This document shows positions 57,805 to 60,000 of a stretch of 60,000 nucleotides of DNA, piece after piece. Below the pieces are notes generated by a model. That model made no database searches, was not told the DNA's origin, and saw nothing but the letters and a program-made list of their open reading frames with translations. This DNA is from Bolinopsis microptera (lineage: Eukaryota > Ctenophora > Tentaculata > Lobata > Bolinopsidae), in contig NC_087082.1 in the NCBI RefSeq assembly GCF_026151205.1, positions 14,109,365 to 14,169,364 of the forward strand, given 5' to 3'. Position 1 is the stretch's first letter. The number at the start of each line of letters is the position of its first letter. The position numbers were made by a program, and so were the translations under genes.

Positions 57805-60000
57805 TTAACCCTCATATCCGCCTCTTTCAAATGGTAGTTTGAAGTTCCCCCATAATTCATCAATATCCAAGCGCGCTGTTTCAGATGTTGGAGTGGGGAT
57901 TGGAATCTTTCCCTCCCATCTACAGTGGCCCGCTAAACTATCAATTGTTCTATTTACCTTTTTGCCAAAATGGTAGCAAAATATGAACTTGGCGAAATTC
58001 CCTTGGGGAAATTTCACCGGTTCTCACTTAGTGGGCCAAAATCCTTTCCCCCTTTTTTTTCCGGTTTAAACCTTTTGTGTTTTTCGTTGATTCATGGCAA
58101 ACTCTGAATCACACCCTATTGCTTCAAAAAGCCTTATTCGTTCCCCTTCACACCATCTTTAGAGATGAGTCCCCCCCAAAATAAGCTATCAAAATTATGA
58201 ATAATGAAAATCACCTCCCCCAGAAGGGTTTTTTTTTCAAAAGGTCTCGCAAAAAAACGCTTCAGGCAATCATGGAACAAATGTCAAGAGACATGCTTCC
58301 AAGTTTGATTAAACAAAGTGGCGCAGAATGGGTCTAGACAGCCTTGTCACGACTCTGGCCTCTGATGTAAGACATAAAGTCAATAACAACAGCATTGGTT
58401 TTCACCTGGAATGGTAGTTGTAATCGTCTACTGTCAGCTTTGCACGGCTTTCAACGTCTCCGCGACATTCATGTTTCTGGGCTTCTCCATGAAGCATGCC
58501 ATCAACAGAGGACTATACCTTGTAAGATCATACTTTAATACTTCACGTAATAACCTTTCTTTTCTTTGGCTATGTTTAAAGTTTTAATTGCCAACCTTGA
58601 AGACTTTTCATTCTTTTTGACTGCTTTTGAACTGTCGTCAAATTTAACTGATGGTACGTGATCAATGGGTAAGAGATTGTGCTTTGTGATCTTATCTGCA
58701 GGAAGCCTGGTTCTTATTCAACAATCAACAACAAGCTTGTGAAAATTCACTATATTTTTCCTCTGCTTGTTCGAAGAGAAATGGCAATGTTTGATCAGCG
58801 ATATATTTATCTGCAAAAACTTGCGTTACAAATGTTTTTAACTTGGGACCAGATTTTTCTTGGGAGGAAAAGGATTACCCTGTAAGCTTGATGTATTCGG
58901 CAAGGCTTTGAATATGGACCATTAATCTCTTTTAGTTTTTTCGATGGACGAAGATGATGATGAACTTGCATTTCAGAGTTGCCTAACTGATTGGAGTTTC
59001 GTTATCTCTCTATATGCGTTTTGTTATTGCGAGTCTTCGGGTGGTATAATCAGGCACCACTCCGCAAACATAATCAGCTGATTTTTAGTGTTGCCAATTA
59101 TCCCATGAGAAAACTTCTTGGCACTCTTATTGATAGTCTGCTCAAGAGCTAGGTCTGGGGATACGGCATTAAACGTCCCAGGTGTTCTCTTAACAACGAA
59201 ATTTCTTTTTATGAATGAATCATAAAGTTCAGGGTGAGTTATCTTTGCCCCTTTTTAGGAGTCAAGATGAAAAGATCCGTAGCGCCAAATAATTCAACGC
59301 ATCACAGCCCAAAAATATTGGAAGGATGTGTTCAAAGTTTTCATGTTAAGGAAGAAGTCCCCATCTCTCTCAGAAAGCACAAAATCTTTAATCGTGTCTA
59401 TGAATTTTACAAAGTTGAGCCCAAAATCTACATTGTGGTGATTTTTCACCACATTTGATTGAGAAACACTCTATGTCGTCCCATTAGTCGCTTCACCTCT
59501 TTACATGTGAGTTCCGAATTAAAATCGTCGACTCTGTCTTACTGTTCTGCACTAGAGCCACATTGCAGTCTGAGTCAAGTTTTCTGTATTGCTCTTGAGT
59601 AGTCGTTCGTACGCTTTCTCTTTCTCCAAAAAGCTTCCATTCTTAGCTTAGTAAGTGGCATCACCTAACATCAATCAAACCATCCAAATGGACCGGTAAT
59701 AATGAGAAGGGCCACTCATTACAAGCTTCGCAGTTTTTTTCGGTCCAAATATGTTACACTTCGAGTTAAAGCCATCTTCTACCCCAGAGCCCCGAATTAA
59801 AATTACCAGCACATCGGAAACGCAGACTTTGTCAAATGAAAACCGCCGAGGAAAAGGAAATAACCGCTCAAAGGCCGGGCAGGTTTTGAAGAATAAAATC
59901 TTCCACTAGGTGATAGAAATCCTTCCCTCGCATATAAACAGGCAGGTGTCCTTCCCGTTTCAAGAGTGCTGCAAATGCTAGCACAAGTTCTGCAAAAAGG
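57805..60000 (-). pseudogene. Decayed copy of a multi-copy uncharacterised invertebrate protein family
   Basis: Minus-strand blocks in shifting frames keep the order of a large uncharacterised family that I recall as multi-copy in cnidarian and mollusc genomes. They are: FIDTIKDFVLSERDGDF (~59430); ILPIFLGCDALNYLALR (~59330); HPELYDSFIKRNFVVKR then FNAVSPDLALEQTINKSAK (59240-59080); LPFQVKTNAVVIDFMSYIR (~58410); EAIGCDSEF (~58110); and a C-terminal IPTPTSETARLDIDELW (57870-57910). In the family these correspond to a loop ending NYARYLP, a THPxx..GxF segment, an xxDQxxEExxNK motif, an xxxIDGMALVQ motif, a FTGCDSxSAF motif and a LPPTxDAxxxHxxRANYQ motif. Stops and frameshifts separate the blocks. 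Function unknown; transposon association is inferred from copy number. Confidence 0.5.

Overview
The window is animal nuclear DNA, AT-rich and full of repeats. Evidence for a metazoan: an intron-split SLC6 (sodium/chloride-dependent neurotransmitter or amino-acid symporter family) gene with GT-AG introns, a tRNA-derived SINE, two hAT-type MITEs, Helitron-like elements, a Penelope-like retroelement and several satellites. Most ordinary introns are short (about 105-350 bp). The repeat and gene families fit a marine invertebrate (cnidarian, mollusc or similar), but I cannot name the species.

Layout. 1-3.6 kb: an orphan LINE ORF1-like reading frame (1046-1894) in otherwise unrecognised sequence. 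3.6-18.0 kb: one SLC6 gene on the minus strand. Its exons join in perfect phase, with the stop at 4007 and a tentative first exon at 17930-17989. A SINE sits at its stop codon. A 49-bp minisatellite of about 150 copies fills the TM6 intron. A 30-bp minisatellite abuts the TM5-exon splice donor, and one MITE lies inside the 49-bp array and another in an upstream intron. 18-22.1 kb: intergenic, with two Helitron-like elements and a doubtful small ORF. 22.1-34.2 kb and 40.3-46.9 kb: a 366-bp satellite, itself an old dimer of about 183 bp. Two related head-to-head Penelope-like insertions interrupt it. 57.7-60 kb: the decayed remains of a multi-copy uncharacterised protein family.

Caution: from about 29.73 to 57.7 kb the sequence has dense homopolymer insertions. 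The same satellite grows from 366 bp to over 460 bp per unit. This looks like uncorrected single-molecule read sequence used to fill a gap. Repeats there are recognisable, but short reading frames and base-level details should not be trusted.

Most interesting: the 49-bp array is an amplified copy of the gene's own intron-exon junction. Each unit carries 31 bp of intron end, the acceptor AG and 18 bp of exon start. The SLC6 intron therefore holds about 150 decoy 3' splice sites in front of the real one. Each decoy variant checked would put an in-frame stop within eight codons if used.
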